Assembly (NCBI RefSeq): GCF_050176255.1
Contig: NZ_JBFXIE010000022.1
From: JBFXIE01 sp050176255
Lineage (GTDB): Bacteria > Pseudomonadota > Gammaproteobacteria > Burkholderiales > Burkholderiaceae_C
Reading direction: 5' to 3' (one strand)
DNA length: 48,699 bases
Shown: one piece after another, positions 42,471-48,699 of the stretch
Layout: each line of letters opens with the position of its first letter
How positions within the stretch are numbered: position 1 is the first letter of the stretch
Notes under the pieces: model-generated
Database searches by the model: none
What the model saw: the letters and a program-made list of their open reading frames with translations, nothing else
What the model was told of the DNA's origin: nothing
Position numbers and translations under genes: made by a program

Positions 42471-42503
42471 AAAAAGACGCCTAAAACCGAGCGCCTTCAA
42501 GAT

Positions 42504-44141
42504 TCACAGGCCCGGCAGCTTGTACCCCACCAATACTTCGCGCAGGCGGGTCTTGAGCATCTTGCCGGTAGCACCCAGCGGGATCGCATCGACAAACACC
42601 ACGTCGTCCGGAATCTGCCACTTGGCCGTCCTGCCCTCATAAAAGGCCAGCAGCTCTTCGCGCGTGAGCTCGGCGCCCGGCTGCCTGGCCACCACAACGA
42701 TGGGGCGCTCGTCCCACTTGGGGTGTGGCATGCCGATGCACGCGGCCATCGCCACGGCCGGGTGCGCCATGGCGATGTTTTCGATATCGATGGAGCTAAT
42801 CCACTCGCCGCCGGACTTGATCACGTCCTTGCTGCGGTCAGTGATGTGCATGTAGCCGTCGGCGTCGATGGTGGCCACGTCGCCCGTGGGGAACCAGCCC
42901 AGGCCGTTTTCGTCGGTGACCAGCGGGCTGTCGCCCTTGAAGTAGCGATCCACGACCCACGGGCCGCGCGCCATCAGGTCACCAAAGGCTTTGCCGTCGC
43001 GGGGCAGCTCGCGGCCGTCGGGGCCCGCGATCTTCAAGTCCACGCCAAAGAAGGCGCGCCCCTGCTTTTGCAGGATGTGCATCTGCTCGTCGCGGCCCAG
43101 TTGCAGGTGCTTGTTCTTGAGCGTGCACACCGTGCCCAGCGGGCTCATCTCGGTCATGCCCCAGGCGTGTAGCACCGACACGTCGTACTCGTCCTGGAAG
43201 GCCGTGATCATGGCTGGCGGGCAGGCCGACCCCCCGATTACCGTGCGCCGCAGGGTGCTGAACTTCAGGCCGTTGGTCTTGACGTGGTTGAGCAGCATCT
43301 GCCACACCGTGGGCACGCCAGCGGCAAAGGTCACGCCCTCGGCTTCCACAAGTTCATAAACCGACTTGCCATCCAGCGCCGGGCCGGGGAACACCACCTT
43401 GGCCCCGGTAAGGGCCGCCGAATACGGCACGCCCCAGGCGTTGACGTGGAACATGGGCACCACGGGCAGCACCGCATCGCGCGCCGACAGGCTCATCACG
43501 TCGGGCAGCGCCGCCGCGTAGGCATGCAGCACGGTGGATCGGTGGCTGTACAGCACGCCCTTGGGGTTGCCGGTGGTTCCGCTGGTGTAGCACAGGCTGG
43601 ATGCGGTGTTTTCGTCGAAGCTGGGCCAGCGGTAGTCGCTGGAGGCGCCGGCAATCCAGGCGTCGTAGCTGGTCAGGCCGGGAATGCCCGAGTCCGCGGG
43701 CAGCTTATCCGCATCGCACAGCGCCACCCATTTCTGCACCGTGGGGCATTTGGCATGCACAGCCTGCACGATGGGCAAAAAGGTCATGTCAAAACACAGC
43801 ACCTGGTCTTCGGCGTGGTTCACGATCCAGGCGATCTGGTCGGGATGCAGGCGCGGGTTGATGGTGTGCATCACGCGGGCCGAGCCAGCGACGCCGTAGT
43901 ACATCTCCATGTGGCGGTAGCCGTTCCAGGCCAGCGAGGCCACGCGGTCGCCGGGCTGCAGGCCCTGCGCATCCAGCGCGTTGGCCAGCTGGCGCGCGCG
44001 CCGTGCCAGGTCACGGTAGGTATAGCGATGGATATCGCCCTCCACCCTGCGCGAGACGATCTCGCCGTCGCCGTGCCAGCGCTCGGCATACGCAATCAGC
44101 GAAGAAATCAAGAGGGGTTGGCTCTGCATCTGGCCCAGCAT
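42504..44141 (-). CDS. Medium/long-chain acyl-CoA ligase (AlkK/FadD-like)
   Basis: A 545-residue ANL-superfamily enzyme. The AMP-binding P-loop is CYTSGTTGNPKGVLYSHRS; other core motifs are LHAWGMTEMSPLGT, GWFPTGDVATIDADGYMHITDRSKDVIKSGGEWISS and the C-terminal catalytic lysine in PLGATGKMLKTRLRE. It activates a fatty acid to its CoA ester via an acyl-adenylate. The length and the MHTINPRLHPDQIAWIVNHAED segment fit the AlkK/medium-chain group. AAGGAG lies 5 bases before the ATG at 44141. The short gap to selO (divergent, 173 bp) holds a run of repeated TTGG. Confidence 0.9.
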   Translation of the reverse strand: MLGQMQSQPLLISSLIAYAERWHGDGEIVSRRVEGDIHRYTYRDLARRARQLANALDAQGLQPGDRVASLAWNGYRHMEMYYGVAGSARVMHTINPRLHPDQIAWIVNHAEDQVLCFDMTFLPIVQAVHAKCPTVQKWVALCDADKLPADSGIPGLTSYDAWIAGASSDYRWPSFDENTASSLCYTSGTTGNPKGVLYSHRSTVLHAYAAALPDVMSLSARDAVLPVVPMFHVNAWGVPYSAALTGAKVVFPGPALDGKSVYELVEAEGVTFAAGVPTVWQMLLNHVKTNGLKFSTLRRTVIGGSACPPAMITAFQDEYDVSVLHAWGMTEMSPLGTVCTLKNKHLQLGRDEQMHILQKQGRAFFGVDLKIAGPDGRELPRDGKAFGDLMARGPWVVDRYFKGDSPLVTDENGLGWFPTGDVATIDADGYMHITDRSKDVIKSGGEWISSIDIENIAMAHPAVAMAACIGMPHPKWDERPIVVVARQPGAELTREELLAFYEGRTAKWQIPDDVVFVDAIPLGATGKMLKTRLREVLVGYKLPGL

Positions 44142-44314
44142 GGGTGCTCCTTTTTTTGGTTGGTTGGTTGGAAACAAGCCGCTCCATGTTAGCGACGATC
44201 CGCCGGGCTTATCAGCCTGCGCGGCCAACAGGCCCTGCCGCATCACCCCAGTGTGAGGCAGGTCAAGGCCTTGGCGCAGTCCCGGTCATAGTGCTGCGCG
44301 GACAATCACGCCCC

Positions 44315-45832
44315 ATGACGCTTGCCACAGCCCATGATGCAGCCCCAAACGCCCTGACCGACGCTGCCCCTGATGCCGCCGCACCCTTGGTGCCCGCCTG
44401 GCAGCCGGGCTTTGCCGCGCTGGGCCCGGCGTTTTTTACCGAACTGCGCCCCACGCCCCTGCCCGACCCGCACTGGGTAGGCACCAGCGCCGACGTGGGC
44501 GCGCTGCTGGGCCTGCCGCCCGACTGGCAGCAACGGGGCGACGCCCTGCAGGCCTTCACCGGCAATGCCCTGCTGCCGGGCAGCCGGCCGCTGGCCAGCG
44601 TTTACAGCGGCCACCAGTTTGGCGTGTGGGCCGGCCAGCTGGGCGACGGCCGCGCCATCTTGCTGGGCGAGACAGCCAGCGGACTGGAGGTGCAGCTCAA
44701 GGGCAGCGGGCGCACGCCGTACTCGCGCATGGGCGACGGCCGTGCCGTGCTGCGCTCGTCGATCCGCGAGTTTTTGTGCAGCGAGGCCATGCACGCCCTG
44801 GGCATACCCACCACGCGCGCGCTGTGCGTGACCGGCTCGCCCGCGCCGGTGCGGCGCGAAGAGGTGGAAACCGCCGCCGTGGTCACGCGCGTGGCGCCCA
44901 GCTTCATCCGCTTTGGCCACTTCGAGCACTTTGCCGCGCGCGGCCAGCACGACCAGCTGCGCCAGTTGGCCGACTACGTGATCGACCGCTACTACCCCGA
45001 CTGCCGCACCCCGCAGCAGCGGGACGGCAACGCCTACGCGGCGCTGCTGCACGCGGTGAGCGAGCGCACCGCCGCCCTGCTGGCACAGTGGCAGGCCGTG
45101 GGTTTTTGTCACGGGGTGATGAACACCGACAACATGAGCATCCTGGGCCTGACCATCGACTACGGGCCATTCCAGTTTCTGGACGCCTTCGACCCGGGCC
45201 ACATCTGCAACCATAGCGACGCGCGGGGCCGCTATGCGTTTGACCAGCAACCCGGCGTGGCCCACTGGAACCTGCTGTGCCTGGCGCAGGCGCTGCTGCC
45301 GCTGATCGGCGAGGCGGACACCGCCCGCGCCGCGCTGCAGTCGTTCGAGGGTGTTTTCAGTCAGCAGTTTCTGGCACGCATGCGCGCCAAGCTGGGCCTG
45401 CAGCAGCCGCGCGAAGGAGACGCCGCGCTGATCAACAGCCTGCTGCACCTGCTGGCGGCAGAGCGCGTGGACTACCCCATCTTCTGGCAGCGGCTGACGC
45501 AGGCCGTGGCCAGCGCAGACTTCGCGCCCGTGCGCGAGCTATTCATCCATGGCGACCCCGTCAACGCCTGGCTGCTTCAATATCAGGAGCTACTAGCGCT
45601 TGAAACACAAGGGCTAGCGACCGATTTGATGCTAAATACCAACCCACGCTTCGTACTGCGCAATCACCTGGGCGAGCAGGCCATACGCGCTGCGAAACTC
45701 GGGGACTTTTCCGAAGTCCAAACGCTGCACAAGTTATTGGCGCGCCCCTTCGAGGAGCACCCTGGCCACGAGGCACGTGCCGACTTTCCGCCTGACTGGG
45801 CGGCCCACATTTCCATCAGCTGCTCCTCATGA
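44315..45832 (+). CDS. selO: SelO/YdiU-family protein adenylyltransferase
   Basis: A 505-residue pseudokinase-fold enzyme that transfers AMP to proteins (AMPylation) in redox homeostasis. Family motifs: YSGHQFGVWAGQLGDGRAILLGE (ATP-binding loop), LKGSGRTPYSRMGDGRAVLRSSIREFL, GFCHGVMNTDNMSILGLTIDYGPFQFLD (catalytic and Mg-binding Asn/Asp) and NPRFVLRNHLGEQAI. The protein ends in SCSS; eukaryotic SelO has selenocysteine three residues from the end and here it is cysteine. The ATG at 44315 begins just before the conserved domain. The stop overlaps the msrB start (ATGA). Residues about 421-441 are encoded by a dispersed palindromic repeat. Confidence 0.93.
   Translation: MTLATAHDAAPNALTDAAPDAAAPLVPAWQPGFAALGPAFFTELRPTPLPDPHWVGTSADVGALLGLPPDWQQRGDALQAFTGNALLPGSRPLASVYSGHQFGVWAGQLGDGRAILLGETASGLEVQLKGSGRTPYSRMGDGRAVLRSSIREFLCSEAMHALGIPTTRALCVTGSPAPVRREEVETAAVVTRVAPSFIRFGHFEHFAARGQHDQLRQLADYVIDRYYPDCRTPQQRDGNAYAALLHAVSERTAALLAQWQAVGFCHGVMNTDNMSILGLTIDYGPFQFLDAFDPGHICNHSDARGRYAFDQQPGVAHWNLLCLAQALLPLIGEADTARAALQSFEGVFSQQFLARMRAKLGLQQPREGDAALINSLLHLLAAERVDYPIFWQRLTQAVASADFAPVRELFIHGDPVNAWLLQYQELLALETQGLATDLMLNTNPRFVLRNHLGEQAIRAAKLGDFSEVQTLHKLLARPFEEHPGHEARADFPPDWAAHISISCSS
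45577..45638 (+). repeat. Dispersed palindromic repeat translated inside selO
   Basis: Arms CTAGCGCTTG (45593-45602) and CAAGGGCTAG (45608-45617) flank a 5-nt loop and match as inverted repeats at 9 of 10 positions. The copy is in frame and encodes YQELLALETQGLATDLML, very close to the peptide of the addA copy. Confidence 0.8.
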
Positions 45833-46242
45833 CCTACCCCGTCCAGAAAACCGATGCCGAATGGCAAGCCGAATTGCAGGCCAAGGGCGCAGAGCCCGTC
45901 GCCTACCAGGTCACACGTCATGCCGCTACCGAGCGCCCGTTCACCGGCAAATACGAAGGCCACTGGGCCAACGGCAGCTACCACTGCATCTGCTGCGGCG
46001 CCAAGCTGTTTGATTCCGACACCAAATTCGACGCAGGCTGCGGCTGGCCCAGCTTCTGGCACGCGGTGCCAGGCGCCATCCAGGAAATCGAAGACCGCAG
46101 CCATGGCATGCTGCGCACCGAGACCGTGTGTGCACAATGCGGGGCCCACCTGGGCCATGTGTTTCCCGATGGCCCGGCACCGACGGGCCTGCGCTACTGC
46201 ATGAACTCCGCCTCCCTCGCCTTTGAACCTCCGGCGCCATGA
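45829..46242 (+). CDS. msrB: Peptide methionine-(R)-S-oxide reductase MsrB
   Basis: A 137-residue MsrB. Zinc-binding pairs CICC (YHCICCGAKLF) and CAQC (CAQCGAHLGHVF) are present, the core FDAGCGWPSFW is intact, and the catalytic cysteine is in RYCMNSASL (about residue 124). It reduces methionine-R-sulfoxide in proteins with electrons from thioredoxin. Its ATG overlaps the selO stop and its stop overlaps the yciB start (ATGA both times), so selO, msrB and yciB are coupled. SelO and MsrB both belong to the oxidative-stress response. Confidence 0.95.
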   Translation: MTYPVQKTDAEWQAELQAKGAEPVAYQVTRHAATERPFTGKYEGHWANGSYHCICCGAKLFDSDTKFDAGCGWPSFWHAVPGAIQEIEDRSHGMLRTETVCAQCGAHLGHVFPDGPAPTGLRYCMNSASLAFEPPAP

Positions 46243-46799
46243 AACTGCTCATCGACTTCTTTCCCATCATCCTGTTCTTTGCCGCATTCAAGACCTGGGG
46301 CATCTATGTGGCCACGGGCGTGGCGATTGCCGCCACCATCGTGCAGATCGGCTACCTACGCCTCAAGCACGGCAAGATCGAGCCCATGCAATGGCTTAGC
46401 CTGGGAGTGATCGTGGTGTTTGGCGGCGCCACGCTGCTGGCGCAAAGCGAGACCTTCATCAAATGGAAGCCCTCGGTGCTGTACTGGCTCATGGGCGGCA
46501 CGCTGCTCGTCGGCCAGCTGGTGTTTCGCAAGAACTTCATCCAGTCGCTGATGGGCGCGCAAATCGAGCTGCCAGCGCCGATATGGCGCAACCTCAACTG
46601 GGGCTGGGCGGGCTTCTTTGCAGGCATGGGCGCGCTCAACCTGTGGGTGGCCTACCACTTCGACACCGACACCTGGGTCAACTTCAAACTGTTTGGCGGC
46701 ATCGGCCTGATGTTCGCCTTCGTCATCGCCCAGGCGCTTTACCTGAGCCGCCACATCAAACAGGACGACTCAGCCCTACCGGAAGACGCAAAGCCATGA
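46239..46799 (+). CDS. yciB: Inner-membrane septation protein YciB
   Basis: A 186-residue IspA/YciB (PF04279-type) membrane protein with five or six transmembrane segments. The N-terminus MKLLIDFFPIILFFAAFKTWGIYVAT and the LMGAQIELPAPIWRNLNWGWAGFF segment are diagnostic. In enteric bacteria it affects envelope synthesis and septation. The start overlaps the msrB stop and its own stop overlaps the bolA start, so it is in the middle of the coupled cluster. Confidence 0.93.
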   Translation: MKLLIDFFPIILFFAAFKTWGIYVATGVAIAATIVQIGYLRLKHGKIEPMQWLSLGVIVVFGGATLLAQSETFIKWKPSVLYWLMGGTLLVGQLVFRKNFIQSLMGAQIELPAPIWRNLNWGWAGFFAGMGALNLWVAYHFDTDTWVNFKLFGGIGLMFAFVIAQALYLSRHIKQDDSALPEDAKP

Positions 46800-47074
46800 A
46801 CAACACGCCCGCCATCGCCGTCACAGCCGAAGCCATGGCCGAGCGCCTGCGGCAAGCCCTGAGCCCCACCCACCTGGAAGTGACCGACGAGAGCTGGCAA
46901 CACCAGGGCCACGCTGGCGCCAACGACACCGGTCAAGGCACCCACTTTCGCGTGCGCATTGCCTCGCCACTGTTCACCGGCAAACGCCGGGTAGCTCAGC
47001 ATCGCCTTGTGTATGATGCGCTGCAAATTTTTATTGACCGCGGCGCCCACGCCATCGCCATAGAAACTCTCTGA
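46796..47074 (+). CDS. bolA: BolA family protein
   Basis: A 92-residue BolA-fold protein: AEAMAERLRQALSPTHLEVTDESWQHQGH, THFRVRIASPLFTGKRRVAQHRLVYDALQIFIDRGAHAIAIETL. The conserved HxGH-like and RVAQHRLVYDAL segments fit BolA. These proteins partner with monothiol glutaredoxins in iron-sulfur or stress signalling and some affect cell shape. Start overlaps the yciB stop (ATGA). It is followed after 67 bp by ppiC. Confidence 0.9.
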   Translation: MNNTPAIAVTAEAMAERLRQALSPTHLEVTDESWQHQGHAGANDTGQGTHFRVRIASPLFTGKRRVAQHRLVYDALQIFIDRGAHAIAIETL

Positions 47075-47141
47075 AACAGCCCCAACCCGGGGCTTTTGCA
47101 GACGAACCGACTGCAACCCATTTCCTACTTGTGGATTCCCA

Positions 47142-47927
47142 ATGAAGAAAAAGCTCTTGTCCGGCCTCGTGGCCGCAGCCATGCTGGGCACTCTGGCATT
47201 GCCCGTCACTGCACAAAACCTCGCCATCGTCAACGGCAAGGCCGTCCCCAAAGAGCGCGCCGAATTGCTGAAGCAGCAAGTCGAACGCTCGGGTCGCCCG
47301 GTCACCCCCGAGATGGAAAACCAGATCAAGGAAGAAGTGATCGCCCGCGAAATCTTCATGCAGGAAGCACAAAAGCGCGGCCTGGAAGGCTCGGCCGATT
47401 ACAAGGCCCAGATGGAGCTGGCGCGCCAGACCATCCTGATCCGCGAACTGTTCGTGGACTTCCAGAAGAAGAACCCCGTGACCGACGCCGAGATCAAGGC
47501 CGAATACGACAAGTTCGCGGCCGCCAACGCCGGCAAGGAATACAAGGCGAGCCACATCCTGGTGGAGAAGGAAGACGAGGCCAAAGCCATCATCGCCTCC
47601 ATCAAGAAGGGCGGCAAGTTTGAAGACATTGCCAAGAAGCAGTCCAAGGATCCCGGCTCCGGCGCCCGTGGCGGCGACCTGGACTGGGCCAGCCCAGGCA
47701 GCTACGTTGCCGAGTTCACCGAAGCCTTGGTGAAACTGGAAAAAGGCAAGATGACCCAGACTCCTGTGAAGAGCCAGTTCGGCTGGCACGTCATCCGCCT
47801 GGATGACACACGCGACGCCCAGCTGCCCAAACTGGAAGACGTCAAACCCCAGATCGCACAGCAACTGCAACAGCAAAAGCTGGCAAAGTTCCAGGAAGAC
47901 ATGCGCGCCAAGGCCAAGGTAGAGTGA
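47142..47927 (+). CDS. Periplasmic peptidyl-prolyl isomerase (parvulin type)
   Basis: A 261-residue exported foldase. A Sec signal peptide ends at VTAQ (about residue 24). A SurA/PrsA-like N-terminal helical region follows, then a parvulin domain (about 125-230) with EYKASHILVEKEDEAKAII, FEDIAKKQSKDPGSGARGGDLDW and VKSQFGWHVIRLDD, and a Gln-rich C-terminal helix. It should assist folding of periplasmic and outer-membrane proteins. A hairpin terminator 48 bp downstream ends the selO-ppiC cluster. Confidence 0.92.
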   Translation: MKKKLLSGLVAAAMLGTLALPVTAQNLAIVNGKAVPKERAELLKQQVERSGRPVTPEMENQIKEEVIAREIFMQEAQKRGLEGSADYKAQMELARQTILIRELFVDFQKKNPVTDAEIKAEYDKFAAANAGKEYKASHILVEKEDEAKAIIASIKKGGKFEDIAKKQSKDPGSGARGGDLDWASPGSYVAEFTEALVKLEKGKMTQTPVKSQFGWHVIRLDDTRDAQLPKLEDVKPQIAQQLQQQKLAKFQEDMRAKAKVE

Positions 47928-47974
47928 TACCCGGCTGAGGGCTCAGGCTCTCTTGGCCCCTCCTACCATCGACA

Positions 47975-47998
47975 ACGCGGCCCAACGGCCGCGTTTTT
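47975..47998 (+). terminator. Intrinsic terminator after ppiC
   Basis: A perfect 8-bp stem ACGCGGCC (47975-47982) / GGCCGCGT (47987-47994) with a CAAC loop, followed by T to 47998. It lies at the 3' ends of two convergent genes and touches the stop codon of the next one. Confidence 0.9.
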
Positions 47999-48699
47999 CA
48001 TTGTGCGCGGAACCCACCAAAAAGCATCAGCGCGCCGATCATCACGGGCTGATGCAGCATGTAATAGCTCAGACTGTGGCGACCCAGCCAGGCCAGCGGC
48101 GCTACAGAACGCGGCAAGCGCCGGGAGACCCAACCCGGGCGCCGCGCCAGCAGCCACTGACCACCCGCCATGGCCCACCACATCACGCCTAACCAGGGAA
48201 ACAGGGGCACGTAATCCTCGGTATAGGGCTTTTGCGTCACCCAGCCCAACCAGTTCAAGGCACGGCTGTTGAAAGCCCCCGCCAACGCTGACAGCGGCCC
48301 CTCCAGCACCCAGACTGCCAGACACGGTGACAACACAGCCAGCAAACCAGCCAGCCAAAGCCAGCGCCCCCAGCCGGCCGTCAAACGCACGATGAGCAAC
48401 AGAACCGCCACGCCGTGCAACACCCCGAAATAGATGAAGCTGCGCGGAAACATGAAAAAAGAACCTACCGTCACCAGCACAGCACAAGCGACAACCTGAC
48501 CCCAGCGTCGGAAAAAAGGCCGCCATTTCACCCGGCGCTGCCATGCCACAGCCTGCCCGAGACCCGCACAACATAAAAAAAGACTGACGATTAGCGTGCG
48601 CTGCGTCGTCCAGAATGGGTCGGCAAGAAAATCCTGGGGCCAGTAGCCAAAATGGCTGAGGTCAAAGCAGAAATGGAAGATCGTCATCCACACCATGGC
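47998..48699 (-). CDS. DUF1624-like membrane acyltransferase (5' end outside window)
   Basis: The C-terminal 233 residues of a membrane protein cut by the window edge. AMVWMTIFHFCFDLSHFGYW is the second part of the conserved segment of heparan-alpha-glucosaminide N-acetyltransferase-like (DUF1624) proteins, where LDxLRG should precede it outside the window; FIYFGVLHGVAVLLLIVRL and FPWLGVMWWAMAGGQWLL and LAWLGRHSLSYYMLHQPVMIGAL are also typical. About seven transmembrane segments are visible. The in-frame ATG at 48696 is internal, not the start. The acyl acceptor is unknown. Confidence 0.85.
   Translation of the reverse strand, partial: AMVWMTIFHFCFDLSHFGYWPQDFLADPFWTTQRTLIVSLFLCCAGLGQAVAWQRRVKWRPFFRRWGQVVACAVLVTVGSFFMFPRSFIYFGVLHGVAVLLLIVRLTAGWGRWLWLAGLLAVLSPCLAVWVLEGPLSALAGAFNSRALNWLGWVTQKPYTEDYVPLFPWLGVMWWAMAGGQWLLARRPGWVSRRLPRSVAPLAWLGRHSLSYYMLHQPVMIGALMLFGGFRAQ

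Noticed and set aside
42421..42642. A 73-codon plus-strand open frame starting in the intergenic repeat.
   Set aside because: No ribosome binding site, and most of it is antisense to the acyl-CoA ligase; explained by the repeat having an open frame.

Overview
This 48.7 kb window is chromosomal DNA from a GC-rich betaproteobacterium, most likely a member of the Comamonadaceae (Burkholderiales; Acidovorax/Comamonas-like). The reasons are the gene content and order (selO-msrB-yciB-bolA-ppiC, trxA followed by rho, pstSCAB-phoU-phoB-phoR next to ppx and ppk), a beta-type SRP RNA, and a family of short palindromic repeats built around AGCTGCTwGCGCyTG that I associate with this family. No phage, plasmid, IS transposase, tRNA, rRNA or CRISPR array was seen. 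One assembly gap of exactly 100 N lies at 3752-3851.

Layout. 0-1.1 kb: an exported outer-membrane-like protein and the 4.5S/SRP RNA gene (ffs), which no reading frame shows. 1.1-5.2 kb: a PAP2 phosphatase and a GT39 (ArnT-like) glycosyltransferase, convergent with an HI0933-type flavoprotein that runs into the gap. 5.3-8.5 kb: a LysR regulator divergent from a pirin and a DedA-rhodanese fusion. 8.5-14.6 kb: an AddA/AddB-type helicase-nuclease pair on the minus strand. 14.7-16.6 kb: trxA and rho. 16.6-21.7 kb: a yhiI-rbbA-yhhJ-type export operon. 21.8-25.3 kb: rpmE2, an unrecognised polytopic membrane protein and a MATE transporter.

25.3-39.6 kb is a phosphate island. It holds pstS-pstC-pstA-pstB-phoU-phoB, an intrinsic terminator, then phoR; a fasciclin lipoprotein divergent from pstS; an orphan periplasmic binding protein; ppx; a small ribbon-helix-helix-like protein; sixA-ppk1; and an OlsB-type ornithine-lipid acyltransferase. 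PhoB half-sites with an 11-bp period lie upstream of pstS (good match), in front of the fasciclin gene (weaker), and beside olsB (three half-sites, unexpected orientation). Together these genes cover phosphate uptake and sensing, polyphosphate synthesis and breakdown, and a phosphorus-free membrane lipid.

39.8-48.7 kb: a hotdog thioesterase, an MFS transporter, a flavodoxin-fold protein, an acyl-CoA ligase, a tightly overlapping selO-msrB-yciB-bolA-ppiC redox/envelope cluster, and the C-terminal part of a DUF1624-like membrane acyltransferase cut by the window edge.

The most unusual signal is that the short palindromic repeats seen between genes also occur in frame inside genes. Copies in addA and selO encode nearly the same peptide (pattern ELLAxxxQxLxxDLxL), another sits in the RbbA linker, and a different element of about 181 bp with terminal inverted repeats is translated inside addB. 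This resembles the protein-coding palindromic elements known from Rickettsia.
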